Both the position numbers and the translations under genes were made by a program. The notes beneath the pieces are model-generated. The model was not told where the DNA came from. It saw only the letters and a list, made by a program, of their open reading frames with translations, and ran no database searches. Shown one piece after another: positions 21,914 through 31,981 of a DNA stretch of 38,476 nucleotides. The DNA is from Balamuthia mandrillaris (Eukaryota > Discosea > Longamoebia > Balamuthiidae), in the NCBI GenBank assembly GCA_031835245.1, contig JAVKOQ010000437.1, positions 1 to 38,476 of the forward strand, read 5' to 3'. Each line of letters starts with the position of its first letter. Position 1 is the stretch's first letter.

Positions 21914-22024
21914 CTCAGGCCCTTTCAAAAACTCGGCATTTGCTGATTACGTCAGCACTTCCGTGATTTTTGAGAGTACATGCTGATGTAATTGGCAAAT
22001 GCTGAGTTTTTGAAAGGGCCTGAG
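21914..22024. mobile_element. 111-bp MITE-like element with 44-bp terminal inverted repeats
   Basis: The left arm 21914-21957 begins CTCAGGCCCTTTCAAAAACT and its reverse complement ends the element at 21981-22024. The arms differ at four positions and enclose 23 nt. No coding capacity. I could not identify a clear target duplication. The form is that of a non-autonomous DNA transposon or foldback element. Confidence 0.65.
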
Positions 22025-22900
22025 TCTGATCACGCAATGCACAACAGGTCTGTTGGCTCCTGCTGCTCTCTGATCATCTACTCATAGTAACCTTCTTTTT
22101 GTTAAAAAGATTGCTTAGAATTTTGTTTTTGCTGATCTGCTTACTTTTTTTTGTTGGTCCTCAGCGCTCCTTGCTTCATTCTCCTTTGAGTTCTTCTACC
22201 CCTTCTTGGCAGAGGTTTTCCCCTTCTACTACAGGACCTACCTCCTCCATTTGTTCTTCAACAAGGGAGTACTCTCCTTTTACTCCTCCTTCAACTTGGC
22301 TGACTTCCCCCCTGTGTTTTTCACCTTCAACTGGGCAGTGCTCCTCTTGGTTCTTAGGGTTAGGGTTAGGGGCATGAACTTGAAACCCTGATCAGCAGCG
22401 CCTCCCCCCCTTTGCTCGCCTCCCCCAAAGGACGTCATTGCGCAGAGCAGCCAGGCGGGTTTCCAACGCCACCAATGGGAGGCCCTGAATGCAAACCACG
22501 GGAGAGATACAAGGCAGATAAGGAGGTTTTCAGCACAGACTCTGTTTCAAACAACACACCCATAGGCCGTGTTTTCTGAGGAAAAAAAAGGGCTTTGATC
22601 CCCTTTGGCTTTGTGGAATGACATCCAGATTTGTGTAAAGCGCAGGAAGGAGCAGATCCTTTCAACAACTGCTCTATTTGCCACAACAAGACAAGACAAA
22701 AAAAAAATACCAAAACAAAAAGACAATTGGATAGAAAAACTGGTAAATGTTATTTATTTAGGAGGAAAAAATGATGAAAGAAAAAAAAGAAGGCTTGGAC
22801 ATTGAAATCAAGGGCAAAAAAAAAAAAAACGTCCCACAACGTAAAAAAAAAAGAAATGAAAGAACCAAAACCCCTAATCAAGTCCTTTGCCTTCGTTTTT
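22025..22900. other. Mostly gene-less interval with a short hydrophobic ORF and a TTAGGG tract
   Basis: A plus-strand frame at 22,140-22,391 reads as aromatic, hydrophobic protein (FYPFLAEVFPFYYRTYLLHL), with no family recognised and no clear start. Downstream of 22,400 I see only weak ORFs and A-rich runs leading to the stop of the recombinase gene at 22,901. The TTAGGG repeat inside is listed separately. Confidence 0.4.
22354..22371 (+). repeat. Interstitial telomere-like (TTAGGG)3
   Basis: Three perfect TTAGGG units lie on the plus strand. The run is short enough to arise by chance in one place, but a second telomere-like tract lies on the other side of the recombinase gene in the same orientation. 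Confidence 0.8.
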
Positions 22901-25806
22901 TCATTCTTTCCTAGGTTTTAAGTACTTGGCCCGAATATTTTCCACTGAACCAAGCTTTTGCAACAGATTTCTCCATTTATCTTTGCAATCCACATTGGTT
23001 CTTCTTTGCTCAGGGAGCTGTTGAGCAATGTCGATCCAGGAGGCTCCTTCTTCCAGATGCAAACGAACCAGTCTTTTGGTTTCTTGTTCTTTCCAAGGCA
23101 GACGGCTGCGATGATTGGAGCCTTGCAGCTTGATTCTCTTGGCCTCGATGCATTGTTTCAAGTCCGAGCCATCCTTTCTTCTCTTTCTGGCGGCCACCTG
23201 CTTGATAGGGGAGCCTTCTTCCAAGGTCTTGTCCACAGGAGCTGTAAACTCATCCACCAACTCCTTCAACAGGTCATAGTTCCCTGATAACAAACTGGCA
23301 ATGTGTCTGCGGGCCACAATCTTGTTGACATTGTTCCAACGTACGGGGCCTTCATTGCGAAGCTCATAGTCCCTGGCTTCCTTTTGCAACTCCTCTTGCA
23401 ATTCCTCTTCATGAGTCCTCACCCAATCATTGCTACAACAATACCACAATGCATTGCATAGCTTCTGATTTTGAAAGCTTGAAAGATCTTGTCTTTGCTT
23501 GAACCTTTGAGATATACAAAACAAACCAAACAAACAAACAAACAAACAAACAAACCAAACAAACAAACAAACAAACAAACAAACAAACAAACAAACAAAC
23601 AAACAAACAAATTCTTAAGTTAGCTCTCTTTTCAAATACAACAAAAGGAAAATAATAATAATAATAATAAGGAAAAAAGAAAGTTTGAAAAAAGTATAAA
23701 TGCCTTTTAGAAACTAAGACTTGAAAGCTCTCATAATTACTGTCTGCAGACCATTGGGATTGCAAGGGAGTGCTTAGCTCATGAAAGGCCTCCTTGGTAA
23801 TCAACTGAGCATCTATATCTGAAGTAGAGCCAGCAGGTGTTACTAAACGAGTGCATACAATGGCTCTCTTCAAGGTATCTTTTACATAACAATGTTGGGA
23901 CCTGCCGTTGGGAACCCAACCAGCAACCTGACATTTCAATGCACACACAACAATAATGGAAAATAAATAAAGAAAAAAAGAAGATATAAAAAAAAAAAAA
24001 GGTGAGCTGGATTTCTTTGAGAAAAAAGAAAATAACACAAACTCGAAAAAATCAATCACTTACCATTGCTGTTTTGTTGAGCACATCCACGCGTGTGTTA
24101 AGATTGTTAAGACCCTCTTTGATCAATGCACTGCATAAAAAGCCAGCACGCAAGAAGTGAAAGGAGAAAAGATATGGAGGATAACCCGCTGCTTTTGCTC
24201 TGCTACGAAGACGCATGTTCAAGGCATCCCTATCCCAGCCCCACAAAAAGGTCTGTCGTTGTTCCTCGGTGAGATTCCATTGGGCCAAATCTTGCAAACA
24301 AAGGTCATGTTTGCTTTGTAAATGAAGAGCCAACCAGTAAACAAAGTCTCCAATGATGCCAGAGTTTATGTCTGTGGTAGAAGTGTTGGTCATAGAAGGA
24401 GGGGAATGGATATAACCTTCAAAGGTTATATGGTGATCCCAACCTTTGCACTTTGGTTAGTTCTAGTCCAATTGTTTTTTTTCAGGCAAGCACACTCAAT
24501 AATACAAACCTGAAGGTACTCCCTTGGTGACTTGATGTCTAAGCTTGAGAAAGTACTTGCCCTCCTGCTCAGCATTAGGACGAAGCTCTCGAATGTCATC
24601 CAAGCGAATGTTGGCAGCAGTTATAGCTCGAGCTCCTGTGTAAGCACTGTGAAGCCAACAACTAGCTTCAGCAGCCCTGGAAACCTTGCCCAAAGGAGTA
24701 GTTGCAATGATATGAATCACATCATCACGTAAGCAAGCATCTCTTTTGGCTTGACGTTGTTGGCATTTGGGGAACTCCCTTTTGCATTTTTGAGCTGCTC
24801 TTCGAACCCTGTCACGGATTTCTCGTGGGACCTCCTCTCCGGTTTTCTCCTGGTGAATATGATACAAGCTGGCCATAATAACATCTATCACAGAAGAGAG
24901 GGCATATTTGACATGTTTTACCAGCCATTCCACAAAGCTCCCTGGATGATGGACACTAGGATTCAAAGGAAAGTCTGGCCATCCATATCGACTACAATAT
25001 CCACGCCAAATAAGGTGAGCCCATGCATGTTTTCTCAAGGTAGAAGGACTCCATTGACTGCAAGCAGCAGTTAATTGTGCAATTAACTCAGGAGTTAAGC
25101 TATCTAACATTTGAAGAGCCCTTGGAGGTCTAGCCGAAGGACTTGTAGAACACAAAATCTCCAAATCTTAAAAAAAAAAAAGAAAACAAAGCAATAAAAA
25201 AAAAAAGAATAAGGATTAAAATAAGAAAAAAAAAAAGAATTAAAAAAAATATATTTATCTACCTTTTTCTTTTTCCAAGTCGATTCGTTCCTCTAAATGA
25301 GTAACCGTTTCATCATCTTCATCTTCCACCAAGTCAATGAAAAGACTTGTAGATGACCTTTGGTTAGATTGTTGAGGTTCCTCACATAACCATTGCAATT
25401 CATGTGTTTTTCTATCTTTTTCAGGCTCTTCATCTGTAAGACTAATAACCAAGATCAAACAAGTAATAAAAAATCTAGTTTAAAGATAAAATAATTAACA
25501 ACTACCTTGAAGAAGTCCTAATGGTTGTAAATGATGAATTTGAGGGTATAGTTTCAACAGAAGGATCTACATAAGCCTCTCGAGGCAACAATAATGGATC
25601 TAATTCTTCCACGATGACAACAGAACTATATCAAGAAACAAAAATAATAAAGAAGTTAAAATAAAAAGTATAAAAAATAAAAATAATAAAAATAAATACT
25701 AAAATAATTAAAACAAAGAGACATACCTTTTGCATTCTCTGGAACAAAATAGTTGAATAGAAGAACAAGCAATAAAAGACTTATTGCATTGTTTGCATCT
25801 TCTTAA
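22901..25806 (-). mobile_element. Crypton-like element gene: zinc-ribbon + tyrosine recombinase + telobox Myb
   Basis: This minus-strand gene is read from about seven exons. Clear ones join in phase: 25433-25263, 25166-24510, 24443-24064, 23927-23752 and 23504-22901. Less certain 5' exons lie near 25,806-25,727 and 25,626-25,505. Order of parts: a Cys-pair motif (CKQCNKSF then FCSREC), an acidic linker, a recombinase core-binding region (SPSTLRKHAWAHLIWRGY), the first catalytic Arg (SAYTGARAITAANI), the HxxR motif (FSFHFLRAGF), the likely catalytic Tyr (GWVPNGRSQHCYVKD), then a C-terminal SANT/Myb domain ending RTNVDCKDKWRNLLQKL. Tyrosine recombinases cut and rejoin DNA through a Tyr-DNA bond; Crypton transposons encode such enzymes without a reverse transcriptase, and I see none here. 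The frame looks whole in the parts I could read. A DIRS-type or fungal 'captain'-type origin is the main alternative. The intron 23505-23751 carries a (CAAA)n tract. Confidence 0.72.
23522..23610. repeat. (CAAA)n tract in recombinase-gene intron
   Basis: About 20 CAAA units with two interruptions lie near the 3' end of the intron 23505-23751; on the sense strand they are (TTTG)n upstream of the acceptor. The same repeat in the same sense orientation fills an intron of the unrelated gene at 13964-15824. Confidence 0.9.
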
Positions 25807-26311
25807 AGAAGATAACAAATAAGACATAAGGATAAAAAGAATCTAAACAAGAAAAAAAAAAGCTGAAGTTAAACAAATGAAAAAAATAAAAAAAATATTA
25901 AAAGGAATAATTGTAACAAAAAAAAAAGCTAAAAATCAAAAATAAACAAGAAAAATAAAAAAAAAAGAATCCAAAAAAATTAAAAACATTTGATTAAGAA
26001 AATAAAAAGAAAAAAATAAAAAAAAATTTAAAAAACAGAAATATCAAAAATATTAAAAATATTTAAATTTTTTCAAAATATCAAAAATATTAAAAATATT
26101 TAAATTTTTTAAAAATATTAAAAATATTTAAAATTTTTCAAAAATATTAAAAATATTAAAAATATTTAATATTTTTCAAAATATTAAAAATAGTCAGGGT
26201 TAAAGTTAAGTTAAGTTAAGTTAAATTAGATTAAGATTAAATTAAATTAAAATTAAAAATAAAATTAAAATTCAGAAATTCGAAATTAAAATTAGGTTAG
26301 GTTAGGTTAGG
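25807..26311. repeat. AT-rich tandem repeats ending in degenerate TTARR/TTAGG tract (junction zone)
   Basis: No gene is visible here. From about 26,039 to 26,186 an imperfect 25-30 bp unit rich in AAAATATTAAAAATATTTAAA recurs about five times. From 26,200 the sequence becomes 5-bp-like units: TTAAG four times, then TTAAA/TTAGA variants, and finally TTAGG four times at 26292-26311. Eighteen bases later a bacterial gene starts. The boundary between eukaryotic and mycoplasma DNA must lie in or beside this tract. Confidence 0.7.
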
Positions 26312-26328
26312 TTTAATAGAGGACTTAA

Positions 26329-26766
26329 ATGAATAAAATACTTAAAAGAGAAAATATCTTTTTAAACCAAGAGTTAAATAGCAAAAAAGAAGTTTTTGAT
26401 TTTGTTTTTAAAATATTTTTTAATAATAATTCAGTAAAAGAACAATATTTAAAATCAATGATTAAAAGAGATGAAAATTCTTCTGTTGCTTTAGGAAATT
26501 ATTTAGTTTTACCTCATGGTGAAGCTGATTCAGAAAAATACATTTTAAAAAATGATGTTTGCATAGTGCATTTAAAAAATGAATTAATCTGAGACAATCA
26601 AAAAACAAAAATTATTTTTGCCTTAGCTTTAAAAGGCGATACTCAAATGGAATTCATCCAAATTGCAGGTATTAGTTTTTCTGATGAGCAAAAAGTAAAA
26701 GAACTTGTATATAAAACAAATATTAACAAAGAAGATATCATAAATTTTTTAAAAAACAGCTTTTAA
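26329..26766 (+). CDS. PTS EIIA component, mannitol/fructose type
   Basis: This 145-residue cytoplasmic protein passes phosphate from HPr to a sugar-specific EIIB. It shows the EIIA-type-2 fold signature: leader KILKRENIFLNQELNSKKEV, active-site His in LVLPHGEAD, and the block ALALKGDTQMEFIQIAG followed by a C-terminal FLKNSF. One TGA codon (26590) is read as Trp, so the mycoplasma code applies. GAGGACTTAA just upstream of the ATG is a plausible ribosome-binding site. Partner EIIC/EIIB genes would be expected upstream but the bacterial sequence begins here. The sugar (mannitol, fructose or other) cannot be told from this domain alone. Confidence 0.85.
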
Positions 26767-26778
26767 AAATATAAAAGG

Positions 26779-26806
26779 AATGTAAATTTTCTTTTACATT
26801 TTTTAT
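26779..26806 (+). terminator. Rho-independent terminator after the EIIA gene
   Basis: Stem AATGTAAA / TTTACATT with a 6-nt loop is followed directly by a T run, 13 nt after the EIIA stop. Confidence 0.75.
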
Positions 26807-28003
26807 TCTTATTAAAGTTAACAAATTTATTTCAGGAGTATAATTTTTTAAAGAGGTAATTGTGTTAATCAAAAATATAAGAAAATCAAGATTTTTGTCT
26901 CTTAAAATAAATTTAGGTAATATTTTTATTGAACAAATTTCTCAGTTGTTATTACACTTTAATCTGATTTTTTTAAAAAAATACACAAATAATATAGGAA
27001 GAGTCTTGCTAAATTTAGTAAAAAATAACTAATTTAAATAGGGTTATTTTTTCCATCTATGTTTGTTGCTAAGTTATTTATTTTGTCAAAAACTTTTAAA
27101 AATTTACCTGTAGGAATTAAAAAAGAATAATTTTTAAAAACCAAAAAACAAAAACTAATGATTTTGCAAATCTAAAATTAATACAAAAAATGTGATTGAT
27201 AATCAACATTTTAACTTCAAGAGAAAAAAGTTATTAATTCAAACATTAGAGATTTAAACAGCAATATACAATAAAGAAATATTCAAAAGATAATTAAAAC
27301 AATTCAAATAATTGTTGTTATTTCAAAAACAAAAAATAAATCTATAAAACTAATAAATACTATCAAAAATTATAGAGTTAACAAATTTATCTAATTTGTT
27401 TATGCTGTTAAAACTTTGAATAGAACTTTTGGAAATTTATTAGCAAAATCAGTAGAAAAAAATAATAATTGCGTTTACTTAAGTTATTAATCCAATTGGT
27501 GAGTTTTTAGAACCACTAGATACTGAGCAGATCCCCTTTTCTATTTTTCTAAGAAAAGAGGATCTGATCAGTACTACAATGCAGTAAATTTTTATAATCA
27601 AACAAGAAATAGTGTTGATTGAGGTAGTTTTTATTCTATCATTACTTCAAAAATATTACCTTTTAATGAATATATAAAATCTTTTTTAATACTTTTAAAA
27701 GTTTTTTTCAAATATATTACAAATTAAATTTAAATAGTTCAATTAAATATATTTTAAAATCTGCAAATGTTATAAAATTAATTTCTAACTTTAAAGGGTT
27801 TTTAGTAGCATTAATTCATCAGCAAAATCACTTGCAATGAAATTACAATCATTTGTTCAAAAAAATAGTTTCAAAAAAAATAGCATTAACAGCTACATCA
27901 ATTGTTAATCCCACAGGAGAATTGCTAAACTTGGTCGACACTATAATTTCTATTTCAGATGTACTAATCACACAAGTTTTAGATATAGTTTTAAGAGTGG
28001 ATG
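26807..28003 (+). pseudogene. Decayed AT-rich stretch with remnants of a duplicated gene
   Basis: No long frame survives. A GTG-started frame of about 50 codons near 26,870 has a good ribosome-binding site but no recognised family. Two short frames carry a shared motif: VINPIGEFLEPLDT at 27,484-27,525 and IVNPTGELLNLVDT at 27,902-27,943. They look like remains of related genes or of a repeat protein. The first copy ends exactly where the hairpin at 27,522 begins. The second runs on to a stop at 28,010, overlapping the start of the next gene. Confidence 0.45.
27522..27572. repeat. Hairpin resembling the left end of the IS3 element, solo copy
   Basis: Arms of 20 bp (18 matching) begin ACTGAGCAGATCCCCTTTTC and enclose an 11-nt loop. 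The core closely matches the reverse complement of 36,582-36,622, the left end of the insertion sequence near the window's right side. It could be a leftover IS end, a small hairpin element, or a terminator. Confidence 0.65.
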
Positions 28004-29223
28004 AAGATTAAAATAATTGTGACAAAAGAAAAATTAAAATTTTATAGTTTTTTAAATTTTAAAATAAAAAAACTTTCTACTTTTACTTCTTTTTTCTTCA
28101 TTTTGAGAGTAATTTTTTCTGTTTTATTAGCAATTAATGTTGTAATTTTTGAGTTTATAACTATTAATATTTGATCTAAAATTAATATTGATAAATTATT
28201 TGAAAAAATTCCTTTTTTTGTTTACTGAATTTTTTTATCTTTTTTATTAGTTTCTTTTATAAGTTTAATAATTTACAAAAAAATTAAGAACAAAAATAAA
28301 GAACTTTTTCTTCGATGCTATCAAGGTTTTTACTATTTATTTGAAAATTTTCAATACAAGGATATTTTTTAAAGAGAAAACAATTTATTAGAAGAATTTG
28401 AAAAGTTTGAATTAAAAAACTACAAAAAAACAATTACTTTTGGTTTTATCAAAATTTTTCAGAAACTTACTTTAATTTTGTTTTGAAACAGTATTTTTGG
28501 TTTACTTATGTTCAATGCTAAAACTCCTTCTGTTCCTTCATTGTATTATGTGTTTTCTTCAAAAAATCAATACCTTTCTACTTATACAGCTGGTTACAAT
28601 AAAAAAAGAAGACACAAATATCAAGAGTTTTTACTAACTTTTGATTTACAAGACAAAAGAAAAATTTGTCCTAATGAATCATTTGAAGAATTTATGATTA
28701 AAGCTGGTTTACAAAAAGAATGTATAGAAGAATTTAACAAGCATCAAAAATTTCAAGATTTTATTAATTCAGAATTTTTTAAATTATTAGATAATCAAAA
28801 TTTTGTAAACAGATGAGCAGGTAGAATTTTTACTTTACAATTTAATGCGATTTTAACTCTTATTTTAAATATAATACTAATATTACAACTATCTGAATTT
28901 CAATTTCACAGTGGTTTTTCTTAGGTTTATCTATTTTTATTTGAATGTTTACAAGTGGGAATTTGAGGTTTACTTGAATGAAGTATTTATATAAAAAGCT
29001 TAGCTTTTTTTGTAATGAGTAATTTCAATAATTTTGAGTTAATTAGTGATAAAGTGAGTTTGGAAAATAGAACAATATTAACAAACTTTACTAATTTAAG
29101 TGAAAAAGAAAAAATAAAAGTTTATAAAATTTATCAACTTAGTTCTTTACAGAATTTATTAAAAAATCCATATGTTTCTCTAATTTCTTTTTCCACATTA
29201 TTTAAATATAAAGTTAAAAAATA
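28004..29223 (+). pseudogene. Broken paralogue of the membrane protein at 29271
   Basis: Read with TGA as Trp, the region encodes hydrophobic segments and soluble blocks parallel to the intact neighbour, such as the closing TNLSEKEKIKVYKIYQLSS versus ITMSDEEKIKILEAFIEYN. The frame starting at 28,004 stops at about 28,370, continues in the same frame to about 28,925, and then shifts, so it has at least two breaks. Internal segments such as 28,508-28,816 remain open. It is a tandem duplicate in decay. Confidence 0.6.
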
Positions 29224-29270
29224 AATTTTACAACTGTTTTATAATTAAGATATTTATTAGAAAGGAAAAC

Positions 29271-30422
29271 ATGGAAAATAAAGATATTAGAACAATTTTT
29301 AGTGATTTTTTAAGATACAAACTACAAAACAAAACTTATTTGGTTATATCTTTTTGAGTAGGATTTTTACTAGCACCAGCTATCTCACTTTTACTATTTT
29401 TTGGTTTATTATTTAGCAACATATTTTTATTTGATAAACCAGATAGTGAATATCGACAAGAAGATGACTTACTAAGTTTTTTAAAACCTGCCAAACCATC
29501 TCAACAAATGATGGATATTCATAATAATATAAATACTATTGTTTTTATTTTACTAGGAATATCAATATTTTTAGTTCTTGTTTTATTAGGAAATTTTTTA
29601 TTTTGATACATAAAACAATTTAGAAAATATCCTATATATTTAAAGGGTTTTGCCTTTATTTTTAAAGAAGAAAATCAAATTCAAAACTTTTTAAATCAAA
29701 ATAAATTAGAACAAGAATTTGAACAATTTAAAGCACAAAACTTAGATTTAAATTCTGTAATTACTCAAAGTTTTCGCTTTAATATTAAAATGGTTTATAG
29801 CTATTTTAATACAGCAAGAATGTCTGATATGGATCTACAATTTATTAATACAAAAAAACCATCATTAGTTAAAGCAATAAATTTAAAAATTGATATAAAT
29901 CCTGCATTTGATCTTTCTAATATAAGTAAAATTACAACAAATAATTTTGATCAATTTCTTCATTTTTCTTTATTACACGCACTTTCTAAAGCAGTATTAT
30001 ACAAATTAGTTTCACAATTAGTTATATTTTTTAGTTTAATGGCATTGATTTTTGAAATTGTATATTTAAGTATTTACTGATCAGATACACAAGCAGTAAA
30101 TTTTTCAGTTAAAGAAGTTTTCTGAGTATTTCCTTTAGTTCTTACAACTACTCCTATGTATTTACAAAGATGATTTTTAAGCACTAGTTTAAAAACTTGA
30201 TTTAGAGTTTATTTAACTTCTATTTTTATGTTAAAAGAAAGAATAACTAAAGAAATAAGTGAAGAAAATGAAGAAAAATTAAGTAGATTTATTACAATGT
30301 CAGATGAAGAAAAAATTAAAATTTTAGAAGCTTTTATAGAATATAATTATGAACAAAATAAATCAATATTCAATGTCTTTAAAGGATTTTTTAATCCAAT
30401 TTCTGGTAAAAAATTAATGTAG
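29271..30422 (+). CDS. Mycoplasma multi-spanning membrane protein of unknown function
   Basis: A 383-residue frame with several TGA-Trp codons starts at an ATG preceded by AAAGGAAAAC. About four membrane segments can be seen: two near the N-terminus (around residues 20-55 and 88-115) and two in the C-terminal half (LVIFFSLMALIFEIVYLSIY and VFWVFPLVLTTTPMYLQRW). Charged soluble regions lie between and after them; the tail is Glu/Lys-rich. I do not recognise the family. The tandem broken copy upstream suggests a small paralogous family. Confidence 0.7.
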
Positions 30423-30442
30423 TCGTTGTTTTAAAATCAATT

Positions 30443-30474
30443 AAAAAAATCAAGCAAATTGCTTGATTTTTAAT
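30443..30474. terminator. Bidirectional terminator between convergent genes
   Basis: The palindrome AAAATCAAGC / GCTTGATTTT with an A-rich 5' side and a T-rich 3' side lies 23 nt after the plus-strand stop and about 15 nt before the end of the minus-strand ROK operon. It can end transcription from both sides. Confidence 0.8.
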
Positions 30475-30486
30475 TTATTAGTGTTT

Positions 30487-31380
30487 TTATTTTTTAGTTT
30501 TTTCCACAATTAAATAATACAAACCAAATAAAGCAGAATCATCACCAAAAACATCTTTTTTGAACTCTACACAGTTTCATTGATCTTGATTGGTTCAGAG
30601 TTTTGCTTTTTTAATTGCTTTTTCAATGATTCAATAATTATATTCTGCTACAGAACCACCAAAAACAATTAAATTTGGATTTAACATACCAATTGTTGTA
30701 GCAATTGTTCTTGCTATTGTATCGATACAATCATCTACAATTTCTCTGTAATTTTGATTTTTATCATAATTTGCAATAATACTTTTAGCATCAACAAATT
30801 CTAAATTTTTATCCTGAGCTCTTAGTGACATTCCTGTACCAGATGCAAATAATTCAGCTGCGTAGTTATTTAAATGATGTTTTCTATTAAAGGTCTTAGA
30901 AGTTGGGATGTGAGCAATTTCTTGAGCAAATCCTTTAGCTCCATGAAAAATTTTGTTATTAATGACTAATCCAGCGCCAAATCCAGTTGAGATAGTGTAA
31001 AACTGAGTTACACCTTTTTTGTTATTTTTAAAATGAATATGATTTGCAAAAGCCATTGCATTGGCATCGTTTTCAAAAATAGCGTATTCTAATTGTGAGT
31101 TATTGAGTAAATAATCTTTAATATTAATTCCATTTCAACCAACTAAATTAGGTGAAGAAAGAATTATTCCTTTTGAATAATCAGCTGGACCTGGAATACA
31201 TAGAGCAATAGCGTTAATTTTGTATTGATCAACCAAATCTAAAATTTTATCCAATACTTTTTTGTAATTATTAACATCAGTTGTAAATCTAATTTTTTTA
31301 ACAATCTTGTCTTGATCAAAAATAGCAAAACGAGTATTTGTACCTCCAATATCAATAGTTGCAAAATTATATTTTTTCAT
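30487..31380 (-). CDS. ROK-family sugar kinase
   Basis: This 297-residue cytoplasmic kinase uses ATP to phosphorylate a hexose-type sugar or sugar derivative. ATP motif IDIGGTNTRFAIF at the N-terminus, catalytic block ENDANAMAFA, STGFGAGLVIN, GFAQEIAHI and the C-terminal VFGGSVAE match the ROK family. The usual CxCGxxGCxE zinc motif of ROK proteins is absent: the equivalent place reads FNRKHHLNNYAAELFASG. TGA codes for Trp at several sites. I chose the ATG at 31380 because GGAGCTCAGG lies just before it. The gene overlaps the end of the upstream gene and is last in the sugar transporter operon, which suggests it phosphorylates the imported sugar. There is no N-terminal helix-turn-helix, so it is not a ROK repressor. 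Confidence 0.88.
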
Positions 31381-31981
31381 CCTGAGCTCCAATACTTATT
31401 TTAATGCTATGATAATTTTTATTATTATATGTTGCTTTTCAATTTTTCATATATTTTTTATTACTTTTAATAGCTAATAAATCAATTAGTTCATTATTAT
31501 TTTTTAATACTCAATTTTCAAATGTTGAAGAATAAACTGCTTGTTTGTTATCAAAAATAGTTACAACTTCATCATTTGCTGATTTAAAAATTTGTTGATT
31601 AGCTAGTTTGAATTTGGTTTGAATGGTTGCTTTAATTGTCACACTTGTATTTAATCTTTTTTCAATAATTACTTCATTTTGATTCAAAGTTATAACAACA
31701 CTACCATCTATTTTGTATTTGTCATAATATGCAACAAAAGGAAAAAAGTGTTGGTTATTTTTAGTTGAATATTTAAAATCCAAATCCAAAATTCTGATAT
31801 CTTCTAATTGAGTATCTCAAGCTTTTTCATCAATAATAATTAGCTTAAAATCTAATTCTTCAATAAATAATTTATTCAAAAATTTAATTTGTAGCTGTGG
31901 AGAAAAAGAAAAGGAAAAATGCGAAATTTTTCCTTTTCTTTGTAACAATTGTTTAATTATTTTTTTTGTTAGAAAGAACAT
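31367..31981 (-). CDS. Hypothetical protein in the sugar operon
   Basis: A 204-residue frame with TGA-Trp codons overlaps the permease gene by 29 nt at its start and the ROK kinase by 14 nt at its end, so it is translationally coupled in the operon. It has no signal peptide or membrane segment. It is rich in beta-type alternating residues in the middle (SVVITLNQNEVIIEKRL) and Asn/Lys-rich at the end. I do not recognise the family. Context suggests a role in sugar metabolism, for example an epimerase, mutarotase or regulator, but the sequence does not show which. Confidence 0.65.

Noticed and set aside
22354-22371. True telomere inside the contig
   Set aside because: Only three TTAGGG units with ordinary sequence and genes on both sides; at most an interstitial tract.
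22099-22391. Hydrophobic plus-strand ORF as a transporter gene
   Set aside because: No start context, no family similarity I can name and no neighbouring exons; left as unassigned.
30487-31380. ROK protein as the xylose repressor XylR
   Set aside because: No N-terminal helix-turn-helix; the ATP motif IDIGGTNTR starts almost at residue 9, as in kinases.
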